64,000 nucleotides of DNA, taken from positions 124,001 to 188,000 of the forward strand of contig JH720347.1 in the NCBI GenBank assembly GCA_000231825.2, in the 5' to 3' direction. This DNA is from Tetrahymena elliotti 4EA. Lineage: Eukaryota > Ciliophora > Oligohymenophorea > Hymenostomatida > Tetrahymenidae. The notes below the pieces were generated by a model. It did no database searches and was not told where the DNA came from. It saw nothing but the letters and a program-made list of their open reading frames with translations. Positions 23,339 through 36,662 of this stretch are shown piece after piece. Within the stretch, counting starts at the first letter, position 1. Every line of letters starts with the position of its first letter. The position numbers were made by a program, and so were the translations under genes.

Positions 23339-26300
23339 ATGGAAAGTATGATTACAAGCAAAACTAATCTAGAGAAGCTATCTTCCATTTTAATTTGGCT
23401 TAATTTCTTGCAGGTAGTTTCTTTTAGCTTTTTACCACTTTCTACTACAAACTTATTAAATACTAATCTTAAGTGGTATGAAGGCTATAGAATTGTTTTC
23501 TTTATTGCAAGGCCTTGTTTACTTTTGATTTACATAAGATAAGCCTCTGCAGAACTTCCTTTATTTATTATTTCTAGTCTAGTAATATTGACATTTTTTT
23601 CAGCCTTATTATTACTATTAATTTATACATACCTTCCAAACAAAAAAGAAGTAATTTAAGATAAGTAAAACAGTGAAAGAAAAATAAATTTTCTCAACTT
23701 AAAGAATATAACTAATGCTATTTGCGTTTTTGGAGGATTATATAACTATTGGATGTTTGTAGCTTTAACAGAAAGTATTCTAATAATCGGTGTAGCAGGT
23801 ACCTATGATGTAGAACTATTGTAAAGTAATGCTTAGCAAGAATAAAGTTTTACTCTCAGGATATTTTCTTTTGGTTTTAGTATAATTTCGTTAGCTTTGA
23901 GTCTAATAAGCTCTTATTTGTTTGAGTAGAGCTTGAATATGTTCGAAAAAAACTTAAACAGATCTGTAATGACACCAATTTCTAGCTTTTAAAACATTTT
24001 AAAGTATATACTTGTCCTTATAAATGCATTTAGATTTAAAACTATAGAACCTAACTCGTATGAGGATTCTGCTGATTCTCAATCACTTACTTTAGATATT
24101 ATAATAAATTTTATAGTTTTATTCTACTTTATAATCATGTCAATTGACTTTTGGAAAGAATTACCATTCTCAAATATCTCCAAATGTAATCAATATTTAT
24201 ATTCGTTAATCATATGTGGATTTTCCTCAATTTTAGCTCCTTTTGCATTCACTTTTAACATCATTAGCTCAATTTGTTTAACTACTCTTATTTTAGTGAT
24301 ACTACCTATAATTACCATTAGTTTCTCAGTTTATTGGTAGCGATTAGTTAAGTTTATTTTGTTTGAAGTCTTTTGTACTGAAGAGGTTTTTTAGTAATAA
24401 CAAATGAAATTACTGTCAAAAAAAATATCTATGATATACAATAATAAGTAATATTTAATGCAAGAATGTGTTGTAGAAATAACAGGCCTTATATAAAAAC
24501 ATCAAAAAGTATGCATTGATTTATACTGTTTTTGTAAAAGCGGAAAAGGAATATACAAGTGTTAAGATGAAAATAGATTTTTGATTGATGAAAATTAAAT
24601 TGAAAGGTATCTGAGACATCTATGCAGAATTGACTTAAACAGAAAAAAGCAAGGTAGTATTTTTATTTTACTTTTTTTTATTAACTTTCTAGATAAATTT
24701 TTGAAATTACACAAGAAATTTCTTAATTTTTTTTTTACAAAATAATTTAATTAACAAGTTTTTCTCCAAAACTTAACGAATTTTTGTTTTCCTCTGAATT
24801 TAATTAATTGATTACTAAAAACTTTTTACATTAGTAAAAAATTATTGAATGTTATCTGCAATTTCCTTTTTTTTATTTATTTATTTTGGTCTATTTTTTA
24901 ATCAAAAATTATATTCATTTCTTTTTATATTTACTTGATTTCTCAGTAAATTTTTGCAAAGCATTCAGTTTACATTTATATCAGTAACACATACCAAAAA
25001 TATCTTAAAGCCACATCAAAATATTTAACTACTAAATCAAAAATTAATAAAAAATATTGATTACAATACCTAAAAAAGACAAAAAGATCTCTAGGTATAT
25101 TAATTTATGAAATATTATTAAAATATTTTTGATCTATTTAAAAGTATTTAAATTTGTTAAATAAATTTTAAAGAAAAATATCAAATAGCAAATGAAATAA
25201 GCTTTATTATTGTTTTGTTAATATTTTTTTATAATTACAGATTCAGAAAAGTTTCATCATTAATTTTTGAGATATATGGATTTTTTTTCTAACTCACAAA
25301 AAGAAACTTATTCTGTTTAAAAAATAATCGATTTTATGAACGAATAAAGTAAAATGAGAAGAAACATAGGTACATATAAAGAGACTTCTATGCTTACTAT
25401 GTTAGATGTGATTAAAAATTAGATGTATTACTCTTAGAATTTAAGTATCCATGATAATGAAATATAAAAAGCAATCTTACAAATAGACAACTATGTAAAG
25501 TATGAGTAGGAGAAAGATAAGATTAATTAGTTGCTTTTAGATTGTATTTAGTTCAAAATTTAAACTTTTGAAAAAATGAGAAAATAATTCTAAAATATTT
25601 CAGAACTAGAATAAGTTAATTCCAACACAAATGAAAAACTTAAATTGTTAGAAAAAAAGATAGCTAAATTTTACCATGTATTCCCCAATAAAAAAAATTA
25701 AAATTACCTTTGCTTCTATTTAACAGAAATTCAAAATAGCTTTAAAAAAGCAATTGATGTTTCTAAAGAAATTAGAATTAATGGCTCTGAAGGTGATTTT
25801 ACTTTATAACATAAAAATAGTGTGATGGACATTTTCGGTTCAGATGTTGTTTCTGCTACTATAACTATGGGAAAAGTTTGGGGTCAAATTTAGAGAGTTT
25901 CTGATTAGTTGCCTACAGTATTAGGATATAAAAAGCAAGAATTTTAATATGTTAATCATATCAAAGAGATAATGCCAATAACAGTTGCAAAAATACATGA
26001 TGACCTTATCAAGTAAGATTTGGATAAATAATATCTTTAATTGTAATAAATATAATTTATATAGATATTTGATGACAACAGGATAAGATAATATAATTCA
26101 TTCAAGAAGAGATTTATTTTTAAGAAATAAAAATAATTTTTTAGTAAGAGCCTAAATATTTATTTCTTTAAACCTCCATTATAAAGAAGAGTTGCCATAC
26201 ATAGCATTTGCTAAAACTATTCCCACATATAGTGGTTTTTTTGTTATTAATAGCAATTTTATTATTGAAGGAATTGATTAAAATATTCTATAAAAATTTG

Positions 26301-29300
26301 GGTTTACTGGTAAATATAAAATAAATTGTCTTCCAAGTTATATTAGTTTTGATATAAGATAATTTTTTACTAATTATGAAAATTTAATAAGCTCTATTGA
26401 TCCTAAGTTAAATTATATTCAGTAAGAAAAAATACCATTCACTTTTCCTAATAAAAATCATCCAATGATGATATCTTTAATCCAGCACTCTTAGTAATAA
26501 TCAGATTCTCAACTAAATAAAAATGAAAATATGTAAGAATCATAAGCAGAAATTGATGGAGAAGATGAATTTATGAAGTTTAGTAAATAAAGTAACTCTT
26601 AATTAAGAAAAAATTTATAAACATTTTCTTCTTCTTCTGTCAGCCCATAAAAGAATGTTCACATGAAAGAATTAAACTTTACTAAATATTATTTAGATGT
26701 TAATATTGAAAAAAGAGATTTGCACATATTGACAGGAAAGTATTCTTATTTTGTTTTAGAAGTTAAAAATGCAATCTTAGCTCAAGAATATGATGGATCA
26801 ACTAAATTGGATTCTCAATGTAGTAAGAGGTAAGAAGAAAAGCACATCTTGTCAAATTTTAGTAAAATTAAATAAGTGAAAACATAATTTTCATCCCACC
26901 AAACTCAGTAAATCCAACCCAAAAATTGTAAATGAATTTATTTATTTTATCAGCCAAAAAAATCATTCAAAATTTTAAATAAGTATTTATAAAAATATTA
27001 TTTTTCCTTACAAATTTCTTAGAGAGTTCACATTAGATAGATACATTCAGAGATAATGAGTCTTTCATACAAGAAGACATAGGTTTATCTAAAATAAATA
27101 CAACACGCTAAATTAAAAATGGATAATTTTCACAAGCAGAGGATTATTTAGGAGATAAAGTTAATAATGATGTAATTAATTTCTAAGTTAGCAAATAAAA
27201 ATAAAATTTTATTTGAATAGGAAATTATTGTCAGGCCTGACTAAAATGTTTAAAATCATATTTTCCAATAAAGTAGTATAAAAGATTAAGAATAAAGTTT
27301 TAATCAAGCTAAGAGTTACATAATTTAAAATTCTTCATTCTAAAATGAATAATTACTATCATATCCTTCTCGTGTAAACTAGAATTTGTAATCTCCATCA
27401 ATGTAATCATAATAAAAATAATAAGAATCGCCTAAATGTTAATATTTCGATGAGTAAAATTAACAAATTGAGGATATTTAGAAAGAGGAAAAAATTTTAA
27501 CAGCATCGTAATCTAGCCTATCTAATACAAAAGAAGAAAAATTAATAAAATTCCATGTTAAAAACCAAGCGAAAGGAGAAATTACATCGGTTGCATCAAC
27601 AAATAGCAATATTAGCAAATTTATTGATAAATATGTCTTTTATGAACACTTTTTAAATATTACAAACTCTTCATTTTCAATTAAACTAATTAGTTTGATC
27701 AAATTAATTGAATATTTGTTTTTGATTGCCACAGTGATTGTTTTACTTACTATAATTTATGATTTATTTAACTTTTTAAGTTCACTTCTTAGTTCTTAGG
27801 ACCTTAACTCAAAAACATCTTTTAACTACTATAATTTCTTAGCACTTTCAAACAATTTTATCATAAACACTTAATCTAATTTTTATTCGAATTAGTAAGA
27901 AATTAACCAACAATTTTCTATTTTTCGAAATAGAATTTAAACTTAATGCAGTAATTTTTCAGAAAGTTTTAGAATCGAATATTAGCAAAAATACGGATAA
28001 GTATAATTCACTTAAAATGAAATTTATACCTTTTAGCCTTTTAGCTCTAACTCTATTAAGTAAGAGTCATTGATTAACTTAAATATATTAGAGCAATTAG
28101 TTTATCATATGCAAATAATTCTAAGTAAATATTATTATTTAATTCTATAAAACTTTCTATTATTTTGAGCTAAATATTTTGGTTTATTTAATCTTAATTT
28201 TTAATATTGAAAATACTTAATTATTTTTACTTAAAGGAAAATCCAGTCCAGAAGAATTGGTTTCCCGTCTTAATGATTATAGCTATTAATATCTCTCACA
28301 AAATTTTGTAGAATTTTCCTAAAGCTTAGACTAAATGTAGTCAAACTAATTTATTGAAGGGAAAAAAGTAATTTAATTTTGGTTGATTATTCATTTGATA
28401 ATAACAAATTTTTAAAAGTATTTAGAAGATGAGCAATAAGTACTGTTGATTATAACGATTTTGCTAAATTTAGTACTTTTTTTTGTCTGGTTAATTAATA
28501 TTCTAACTTTCTTAAAATTTGAGAAATCAGTTTCTATCATTTTAAAAGTAATATAAAATGTTAGTCTAATTTAGGTTGAAACTGAGCTAGAAAGAATGTA
28601 AAGTTTATATGAAATCATTAAAGATACTGAATAGCCTATGTTGGCTTATCAATTTAATATTAAGTAAAAAGAATATAGAGTTATTGGAGAAGATTAAAAA
28701 AAAAGAAGGTTGCTTTAAAAAGAAAATAGAGAAAAATAAATGGGTAGTCATAGAGTAAAATAAAATATTTAACTTTAAAATGAGCATTTGAAAATATCAA
28801 AATTTTATATAACCTCTTTTATAATGTATTTAGTTTTTCTTGCTTACACAATATCTGTTTATACTTTAACAGATTCATTTATTTAGAGCTCTAAATAATC
28901 CTTAAATTTTTACAGAGATTTTTCTGACATGAATCTGCAGTTACCTCTTCTTACTAATATTTAATACTATCTACATCAATAAAAATTATCTCAAAGCAAA
29001 GATTTAGCTTATATAAGTCTTTTCGATTTAGATTTATTGAAAAATAAAATATATAAAAAAGCCTTACAAAGGATTGTGTCTTTTTAAAATATGGTATAAT
29101 CAGTCTACTCACTGTCTCTCTTTGATTCAAATTTCTAAGCTGAACTATATAATTTTGTTAATTAAGACATATGCCAGTCTGATAAACTTAATTTAGATTC
29201 TGAATTTTTAAAAAATTGCCAGGAAATGTATAATGGATAGCTAACAAAAGGTCTTCAATCCTTTATGAATTACTTATATAATAAATTTGATAGCAGCTAA

Positions 29301-29648
29301 AATAGTGATTTTAACAAGTAAATGGATGTAGATACTTATGATAATATAGCTATTTCTTCTATAGTTTCTAGTATGTAAATTCTTAAATCAAGAGATTATT
29401 TCTAAGAAAGTTTCAATACTGAGATTTAAAGCTACCAACAGTATTTTATAATCCTAAGTATAATATTTGTAGTAATTATTAGCTTTTAACTAATAAATCT
29501 AATCTTTAACGAAATCCCACTAGTAAAAAAAAGAATGCAACATTCTAAGAGCATTTTACATATTATTCCTCCTCATACTTTGATTATTGATGATACTTTT
29601 GTCAAAGTTTTAAAAGCAATATCAAATAAATTAAACATTATGAAATGA
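23339..29648 (+). CDS. Large multi-pass membrane protein with PAS-like centre
   Basis: About 1,766 aa after splicing. Introns are 24654-25240, 26013-26064, 28125-28236, 28368-28418 and one with uncertain borders between about 26830 and 27036 that must remove the TGA near 26942. The N-terminal ~360 residues carry about seven hydrophobic segments (for example VILTFFSALLLLLIYTYL). A Cys-rich element follows (HQKVCIDLYCFCKSGKG). The soluble middle has a PAS-like block, MGKVWGQIQRVSDQLPTVLG followed by YKKQEF. The C-terminal half has at least four more TM segments (LFLIATVIVLLTIIYDLF, LLIITILLNLVLFFVWLI). This TM-PAS-TM layout resembles a large ciliate family of uncharacterised membrane proteins. 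A sensory role is inferred. The PAS call is moderate, and no catalytic domain is seen. Confidence 0.75.
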
Positions 29649-30274
29649 ATTTAAAAAGTATCATAAAAATCCTTATTCAAATTTGTTGAAAATAAATATC
29701 TTGTAAAATTTCAAATTTTCATTTTGTTTTAATAAAAATAAATCTCTTTAAAATATAATATTAATTATGTTTCATATTTTGGGTTATTGCTATTTCTTTA
29801 GAAATAACTTTTCATAAATACTTTTTGCAATCAAATTTTTCTTATTTTGGTTTTATATTCTCATTTCTTCACAATCATCATTTGAGCTTAATGCATAAAG
29901 ATTTACTTTTTTTTAAAATGGGTATTGAATTAAAAATAATTGATAAGTCGACGTTCATATTTATCAATAATATTCATAAAGAAACTTTTTAAAAAAATTT
30001 TTAATTTTAATGAAATAGAAAAATTAAAAACTAATAAAACTTATAGTAGACAGACAGCATAAAGTGGGCGCTAAAAAAATTAATCAGATTCGAAACAATT
30101 TGAAATACTAATTGATATCACAAATAATAAAAAAAATAAAAGACTGACTCATTAAAATTGTAATTAATAATTTTATGGTTGAAAATCTTTAATAAAAGAA
30201 ACCAAGATATTTTAACTATTTTGAAATTTAAAAAAAACAAAAAAATATTAATTAATTTTATTTTGAATAATAAA
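29649..30274. other. Intergenic, 0.6 kb
   Basis: AT-rich spacer between two plus-strand genes, presumably holding the 3' UTR of one and the promoter of the next. Nothing specific is visible. Confidence 0.45.
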
Positions 30275-31387
30275 ATGATTCATTACGATTTTTCTCTTTG
30301 TTACAAGTTTAACTAACACGAATGGTAAAAAGTAAATGAAGATTAAATTTATTCTTCATTTTCTTCAGATAGAAGCTTGAAAGTAGGCACATATAACGTC
30401 TTATTTGGAATGCCAAACAAAATTTTGAATTTATATAGTAGAAATAAGAAAAGGTTCACTCACATTATTGAAAATATAATTCCTAGTGTAGATGCAGATA
30501 TACTCTCGCTTATGGAAGTAACTCAAGAGTTTAAGGACATGCTTTTATCTAATTCTTTTATTCGATAAAATTATTATGTTAGCCATATTACTAAAATGTA
30601 TTAAAGACGCTTATTTGAAGTCATAATTATCTCAAAATAGCCTTTTGCTACTATTTATTTATAAGACAGTAAATAAGGAAGATATTAGTTTAGTATCTTT
30701 CCAAATTCAGATGTATGGAAGAGCTTCATTCTGATTTCGACACACTTATGGGCAGGTGAAGGAGATTTTAGATCAAGATAAAAATAATTAAACCTCATAA
30801 GTTAAAGCCTTTTAGATAGAAATTATTTAGGTAGTAGACATATAAATCCTACATTAAAAAATATATTCAACCTAGCATAAGAAAATAATAACATAATTCT
30901 ATAAGGAGATTTAAATCTTCATATGAGACATGAAGATACATTTATATATGAAAATGGGTTTTTAGATACTTATAGAGAAGTCTATCCATTTGAAGATGGC
31001 TATACATGGGATTCACTAAAAAACAACTTTATCAAATCAGTCTATAAATTTGATAATAGAAGGATGAGATTAGACAGAATTCTACTTCATTAAAATTGTA
31101 ATATCTTTTAAATTCAAGATGTTCAAATATTAGCTAAAGAAAAAATTGGATTCGGTCTTTGTGCAAGTGATCACTTCCTTCTTCTTTCCACTTTAAAAAT
31201 AAATTAAATTCCATAAACTTTAGTTTAGCAGTATGATACCTCAAATATAGTTTAATCTTAAACCACAGGATTTCGCTCAATATAGAGAATTATTAGCATA
31301 AGAAAGTAAGTTGTTATTGGTATAATTTGTGGTATTGTCCTGTTATCAGTTGGTATACCTCTGTTAATCATATTTAAACCTTTCTGA
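30275..31387 (+). CDS. Endonuclease/exonuclease/phosphatase-family protein with C-terminal TM
   Basis: Intronless, 371 codons (370 aa). It has the EEP catalytic set in order: Asn41 in GTYNVLFG, Glu81 in LSLMEVTQ, the STHLW strand, Asp212/Asn214 in QGDLNLH, Asp in RLDRILLH and Asp299/His300 in SDHFLLLS. These are the Mg2+ and phosphoester-cleavage residues of the superfamily. The layout is closest to TDP2-like enzymes, which remove tyrosyl groups from DNA 5' ends, but substrate cannot be read from the sequence. After the domain a single hydrophobic segment (VVIGIICGIVLLSVGIPLLI) ends the protein as a tail anchor, unusual for TDP2. A membrane phosphodiesterase on phosphoinositide or sphingolipid is an alternative. 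Confidence 0.82.
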
Positions 31388-32460
31388 AAAACTTAGAGTA
31401 GTAATACTTTTAATTATATTTGTAATTTTATCTAGTTTATAAATTTTAATATTTGTTTGAAAAGGATTTCTAAAATTAAACAAATTACATGGTTATTTAA
31501 AAAAATAATTTTTTAAATGAAATTACTAAACAATTTAATTTAATTCATCCTAAAAAAGAGGTTTATTACTTACTTCTTTTGAAATTTTTACTTTAAACAT
31601 TAATAAAAAATCTATTTTTTATAATTTTAATCTTCACATTATAATAATAAATTTTATTTTTTCCAAATAAATATTTGTCTTGAGAATTTGTTTACAATCT
31701 AATTTTAAGTGAAAGAAAGATTGTTTCGGAATTATTTTTTGAGGAGCAATTTCATTCATTTTTATGTTATAAAAATTATTAAATAATAAAATTGTAAAAT
31801 TGCTTGCTTAATATTTAAGATTTGTTCTTTTGATTCAATTATTCTTTTTAAAAATAGAAATTCATTTATATTAAAAGTCTAAAGAACCCTATTTAAAATC
31901 ATATTATCAAACAAATGAATGAGTAATTTTTCCAAAAATATAATATTTGCTGACTAAAATGAAAAAAGCTTAAATTATAGTAATAGTTTGTTGTATGAAT
32001 CAAGTTATTATAGGTTGTTATAGATAGAAATTTGATTTAAAATAAATTTTATAATGTTAAAATATTTATGATAAAAGATTTTCTGCTTTATATTTAAATT
32101 TCTTCTATGTTTTATTAATTTATGTTAAGAATGAAAAATGTAATTTATTTAGTTCAGTAAATATAATATCAGAAATAACAAATTCTTTTAACAATAGTTT
32201 ATAAGATTATTGATGATGAAAGTAGAATTTATTAATTAGAAAGAGAGAACTGATATTTTCACTATAGAGGAAATTATATAAAATATTTATTATAATAACT
32301 AAATTATTAAGTGAGGAAAAATCCGCTAACTAAATTTTATAAGATTTAAAAAAAGAAAAAAATTGGATAAAAAAATCAAATTATTGCTGTTTTTGAATAC
32401 TAAAATTATAGAGAGCTTTTATTTAATATTAGAAAGTAGTAGATATTAGGAATTTTAAAC
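31388..32460. other. Intergenic, 1.1 kb
   Basis: AT-rich spacer between two plus-strand genes. No coding frame, RNA or repeat that I can support. Confidence 0.45.
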
Positions 32461-33879
32461 ATGAGTGCAGTCAGTTTAAGAAATAAGAATTGCAATATCC
32501 ATACAGAAGAGAAAGCATTATATTTTTGCTTAGATCATTCTTGTACTAAAAAAGGTCCTATTTGTGAAAAGTGTGTCACTTAGATCCATATTGAGCATGA
32601 ATCCATCTTTACAATTGATGATATTTGCCATTTTATTGAAGATTAAGTAGATGACAATATCTTATGTCCTGAATAAGAAGACTAAAAATTAGAATAGTTA
32701 AACTTAAGCATATAGGAAAAGTTAGACTCAATTTATCAGCACATAGATTAGTTTGAGAAATATGTCATAACTAAAATGAACTTTTTAAAGTCAAAGATTA
32801 GAAAAGAAAAGAAAAATTTGTAGGATAAATTAGAGGATATTTTTGAATTTAGAGAGTTGTTTAAGAGAAATAACCAAGATTTAATTGTCAATGTCTTGCA
32901 AGGTATTGATATTAGCTCACTTTAAAAATCTGTGAAAGCCAAGAGCAAGAATATTTTGGAGTGTACTAAATTTTTGAATTCAAATAATTAAAAATTGCAT
33001 ATTAAAGATTTCAGAGTGAGTGAACCATCCTTTTTAAAGAGTTTGATACTTAAAAAATTTACAATATAAATGCAGAAAATTAATAACCACTGTCAGGTTT
33101 TACTTGAAAAGATGCTTGAGGAGACATCATGTTAATTCTCACAGAAAAATTAGTTTTAATTTAAAAAGCTACCTAATAAATATTAAGAAGATAAGTTTTT
33201 CTTTGAAAAGAGTAATAGCTCTGAAGCATATAAAAAAGATAAGCTTTAGAAGAGCAACAGTACTGAAAAAGATAGCATGAATACTATACCTTCTTTGACT
33301 GATCTCTTAAAATAAATAGAGAAAAGCAACGGAAACGAATATTAAGCATTTACATCTTTTTAGGTAGATTAGAGATTTGTAGGAGATAAGATAGAAATAT
33401 CAAACTCAGATAGAAATCTTGAGTAAAAAGGATTTGTCTAGCGCTTTGCATTTTTATTCCCATAATTCAAAGATATAGATGAAAATAAAAAAATTTACCA
33501 TGTTAATATAAGGATACTGAACTATAAGACTTGGATAGCAGTAGGTATAGGCAACAGAGAAGCAATTTCTAAATAAAATTTAAAATATATGGAAGGACTT
33601 TAAGCATACATGATTTCTTTGAATGGGTATGTATATAATAGCAGAGAAGAGCCAATAAAAGAATTAGAAAATTTTAATTTAGAATAAGGTGATGTAATAT
33701 CTTTAATATTTTATTATGATTCACCTTGCAAAACTTAGCAATGCTTAGAAATATGGCTTAACAATTAAAAGATGATGAAAACATTTAAAGGTAATCTATT
33801 CGAGAAAAATGAACTTAATAATATAGCCTTTTGCATTGGACTCCTTAAAGGAGACTCAGTCGAAATAATAAAAAATTGA
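32461..33879 (+). CDS. B-box zinc finger plus SPRY-like protein
   Basis: Intronless, 473 codons (472 aa). A B-box lies at the N terminus with ligands visible at C11, H14, C23, H26, C35, C38, H43 and H46. It is followed by a long helical stretch (about 65-150, SIQEKLDSIYQHIDQFEKYV) like the coiled coil of TRIM proteins, a Ser/Lys-rich linker, and a C-terminal SPRY/B30.2-like domain (about 330-470: WIAVGIGNREA, ISLNGYVYNSREE, FNLEQGDVISLIFYYD, LEIWLNNQK). The order B-box, coiled coil, SPRY matches TRIM proteins, but no RING precedes the B-box, so ubiquitin-ligase activity is not implied. It is probably a protein-interaction scaffold. Confidence 0.8.
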
Positions 33880-34901
33880 ACATTTTCCAAAAAAATAAAT
33901 AAGCAATAAAATACAAATTCTTATCTATAAGTAAATATTTAAATATAAGTAAAAATAAACATTAAATAACATAATTTAATAAAAATAAATATAATATATA
34001 AATTTCTATTAAGTAGTATGAATTTAATAAGCTTGCAGAATATCTTCAAAATTTTTTATTTTCACATGATGAATATTCTTATTTTCCCAATTTATTAATG
34101 TAGAAGGCCTAAAGAGATCATTTATTATTTAGAGTTAAAGTTCTATGACTTAAAAACGTATTAAGCAAAATCCTATTGCTATTTTTACATACAAAATAAT
34201 TTAATATACTTATTACAACATTAAAGAAAAAATGATCACTTTATCATTTTATAGAAATTAAATTTAATCTTGGCATATGATGAAAACATCTTTGTTAAAA
34301 TAAATAAATGATTAGAAGATTTTAACTTATTTATCAATCAAATTCTATCAATTTTATTGATAAATCAGAATGAACTATAATTTTATTTATTGAAAAACAA
34401 CAAAAATTAAAAAGGTAAGACCTCAATGAATAAACAATTGTCAGAAATTATAAAAACAAAAAATGTTTTAAAATCAATATTATCACCTTTTTAACTACAT
34501 ATATTTATTGAATTGAAATAATAATTTTGTTTTAAAAAATCAATTTATTTATGCCTTATTTGTCTATAAATGAAAAAGGTGTTTCTTGGGTTGTTTAATG
34601 GTAGTTTTTCCTTTTTTATCACTAAATACCTTCCTTTTGATTATAACAATCAATCTATCTATCTATCTATCATTTATTATATAATAGAAGGAGTGAAAAA
34701 GGATTATGAAGAGTTGTTCTTATCAGAATAGCTATGATTGATAAGCTTTAGGAAAATAACTAACAAAATAGCATGAAGGAAAAAGAAAAATAGTGAAATA
34801 AAATAAAATACAAATAATATCTATCTAAAATAAAGATTAAAAGGTTAAGATTTCAAAAGAAAGATAATAAAAAGGAAAATAGCAATTTTTAGATAATTAA
34901 A
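33880..34901. other. Intergenic, 1.0 kb, with ATCT microsatellite
   Basis: AT-rich spacer. An (ATCT)n run lies at 34652-34671. A TGA-free plus frame of about 100 codons starts near 34428, but it runs through this microsatellite and reads like translated spacer, so I reject it. The promoter of the small membrane-protein gene should lie at the right end. Confidence 0.5.
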
Positions 34902-35204
34902 ATGGCAGCTAGAGATTTCGAATACAACAACTAAGATGTTAACTAATTGAATGGTGCTTTCATCTCATTAGTTGAAGATGAAAAGATTGGATTTTGGGTT
35001 GGTGTTGGTGGTTTCGCTTACTCCTAATTCATTATGAGAAAGTTTGTCAAATCCACTAATATCTTTGCATCAGTTACCTCTATTTTTGCAGGTGCTGTTT
35101 TAGCTAACTTGTATACTCATTAATCTAGAGCTTCTTATGCTAGAGTTGCTGCTAGAGCTAACAGAAATGCTTCTCTTGCTCTTAACAAGCTTATGGAATA
35201 CTGA
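34902..35204 (+). CDS. Small two-TM protein, probably abundant
   Basis: Intronless, 101 codons (100 aa). Family not recognised. After a short acidic N terminus there are two hydrophobic segments (about 34-52, IGFWVGVGGFAYSQFIM; about 60-78, FASVTSIFAGAVLANLY), then an Ala/Arg-rich basic helix (ARVAARANRNASLALNKL). Base composition is clearly richer in GC than the surroundings, with GCT, GTT, CTT and AAG codons, the bias seen in highly expressed Tetrahymena genes. Size, two TM helices and bias suit a small subunit of a mitochondrial membrane complex, but this is inference. Confidence 0.8.
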
Positions 35205-36662
35205 TTAAAAAGCAAATAATCATTTAATAATTGAGTTAAACTTACAATTATAGAGATATTAAAAATATCCATATTATCTTTGAATGTTTGTATTTCAAAT
35301 AATTAGTAAGTATTTTTAATTCTCTAAAGTAGATTTCTCATATAGTATTTTAGCATTATCATAAAAATAGTTCAATAAACATGCATAGACAATTCAATTA
35401 TTCATATATGTAGCAATATCTTAGCATTATTATTACCTTTTCATATGAATTTTCAGGCTATCTTAATTCAATTTAGGCATTTTTGCTTTTTGATATGTAA
35501 TTTATTACTATTTTTATACAATAGAATTACATTAAATAAATACTGTCCTATAGATAATTAAGCAAATAACCACTAAAAATGATTTGTTTTTAATCATAAA
35601 ATTATTAATTTTAAAAGAAATTGATTTAATTGTTAAAATATTATCAATTAATTGAAGTATTTTAAAATCTACAATGAATTTTCTACTTAAAAAACACAAA
35701 TTAATGATATTTTCAAATATCTCAAAATCTTAATAAAGCAAACTAAATCTTTATAAATTTTATATGCAGAAATTAATAATTAGTAAAATTAATACTTGGT
35801 TCGCATATCAACCAAAATTTTTTTAAATATTGTTTTAAAATCATTTTTTCAGAAAATTTAGTTGTGATTACTAAAAATAAGTTTTAGTCAATTATTTTAT
35901 TTTTATTAGGCCATACATAAATTCTAAATATTTTGCAATATATTCATTGCTATATTTTAAATTAAATAGTTATTTATTTATTATTTAATTTATTTTTAAA
36001 GTAATCAAATTATTTTAACAAGTGAAATCTTCAAAAAATTTGATTAGAAAATGTTGAATTTTTTTAAAAAGAATTTGCTTTTTTTTTAGTATTTTGAAAT
36101 TAAATTTAATGTAATTAATAATCATTTGAAAAAACAGCATATAATGATGATAAATTTTTTTAATCCCTAAAAAAGTTAATTGTGTTTAGTTCAACTTTTA
36201 ATTTTTAGTTATAAAATTTAACTTTTTGAAAGAAAGAAGATCAAGTAGAGTTATTTTAAAAAATAAAATTAACAAATTTATGATAATAAAAATGTTAAAT
36301 CTTGTTAAAGAAATATTTTTAAAACAAATTTAAAGCAATAAATAATATCTTCAAAAATTATAAAACATTGATAATTAGCACCTTTTTGAATTATTTTATT
36401 TCAAAAAATAAAATTAACAAATACGTCATAATAAATCCTGTGAAAATGTAATATTTTTACAATTATTTTGAAAAAAATAAAGTTAAAACTTTCAAAATAA
36501 ATATTAAATTAATTTAATAAGCTAAAAAATGGATTTAACTTCATTTGAAAGTAATTTAAGAAGACTAATTAATAATAGTTTTTAATAAAAATTTAATAAT
36601 TATACTTTCAAAAAGGCAAAATAAAAATTATTGATTTAACAATAGAAAAAATTTAGAGCTTT
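35205..36662. other. Intergenic, 1.5 kb
   Basis: AT-rich spacer between converging genes (small TM gene on plus, channel gene on minus). No coding, RNA or repeat feature is visible. Confidence 0.5.

Noticed and set aside
28548..28574. A 27-nt GT...AG segment in the large membrane-protein gene
   Set aside because: It is too short for the introns seen here and divisible by three without a TGA, so it is read as coding.
34428..34742. Plus-strand frame of about 100 codons without TGA
   Set aside because: It passes through an ATCT microsatellite, has spacer-like composition and lies directly in the promoter region of the next gene.
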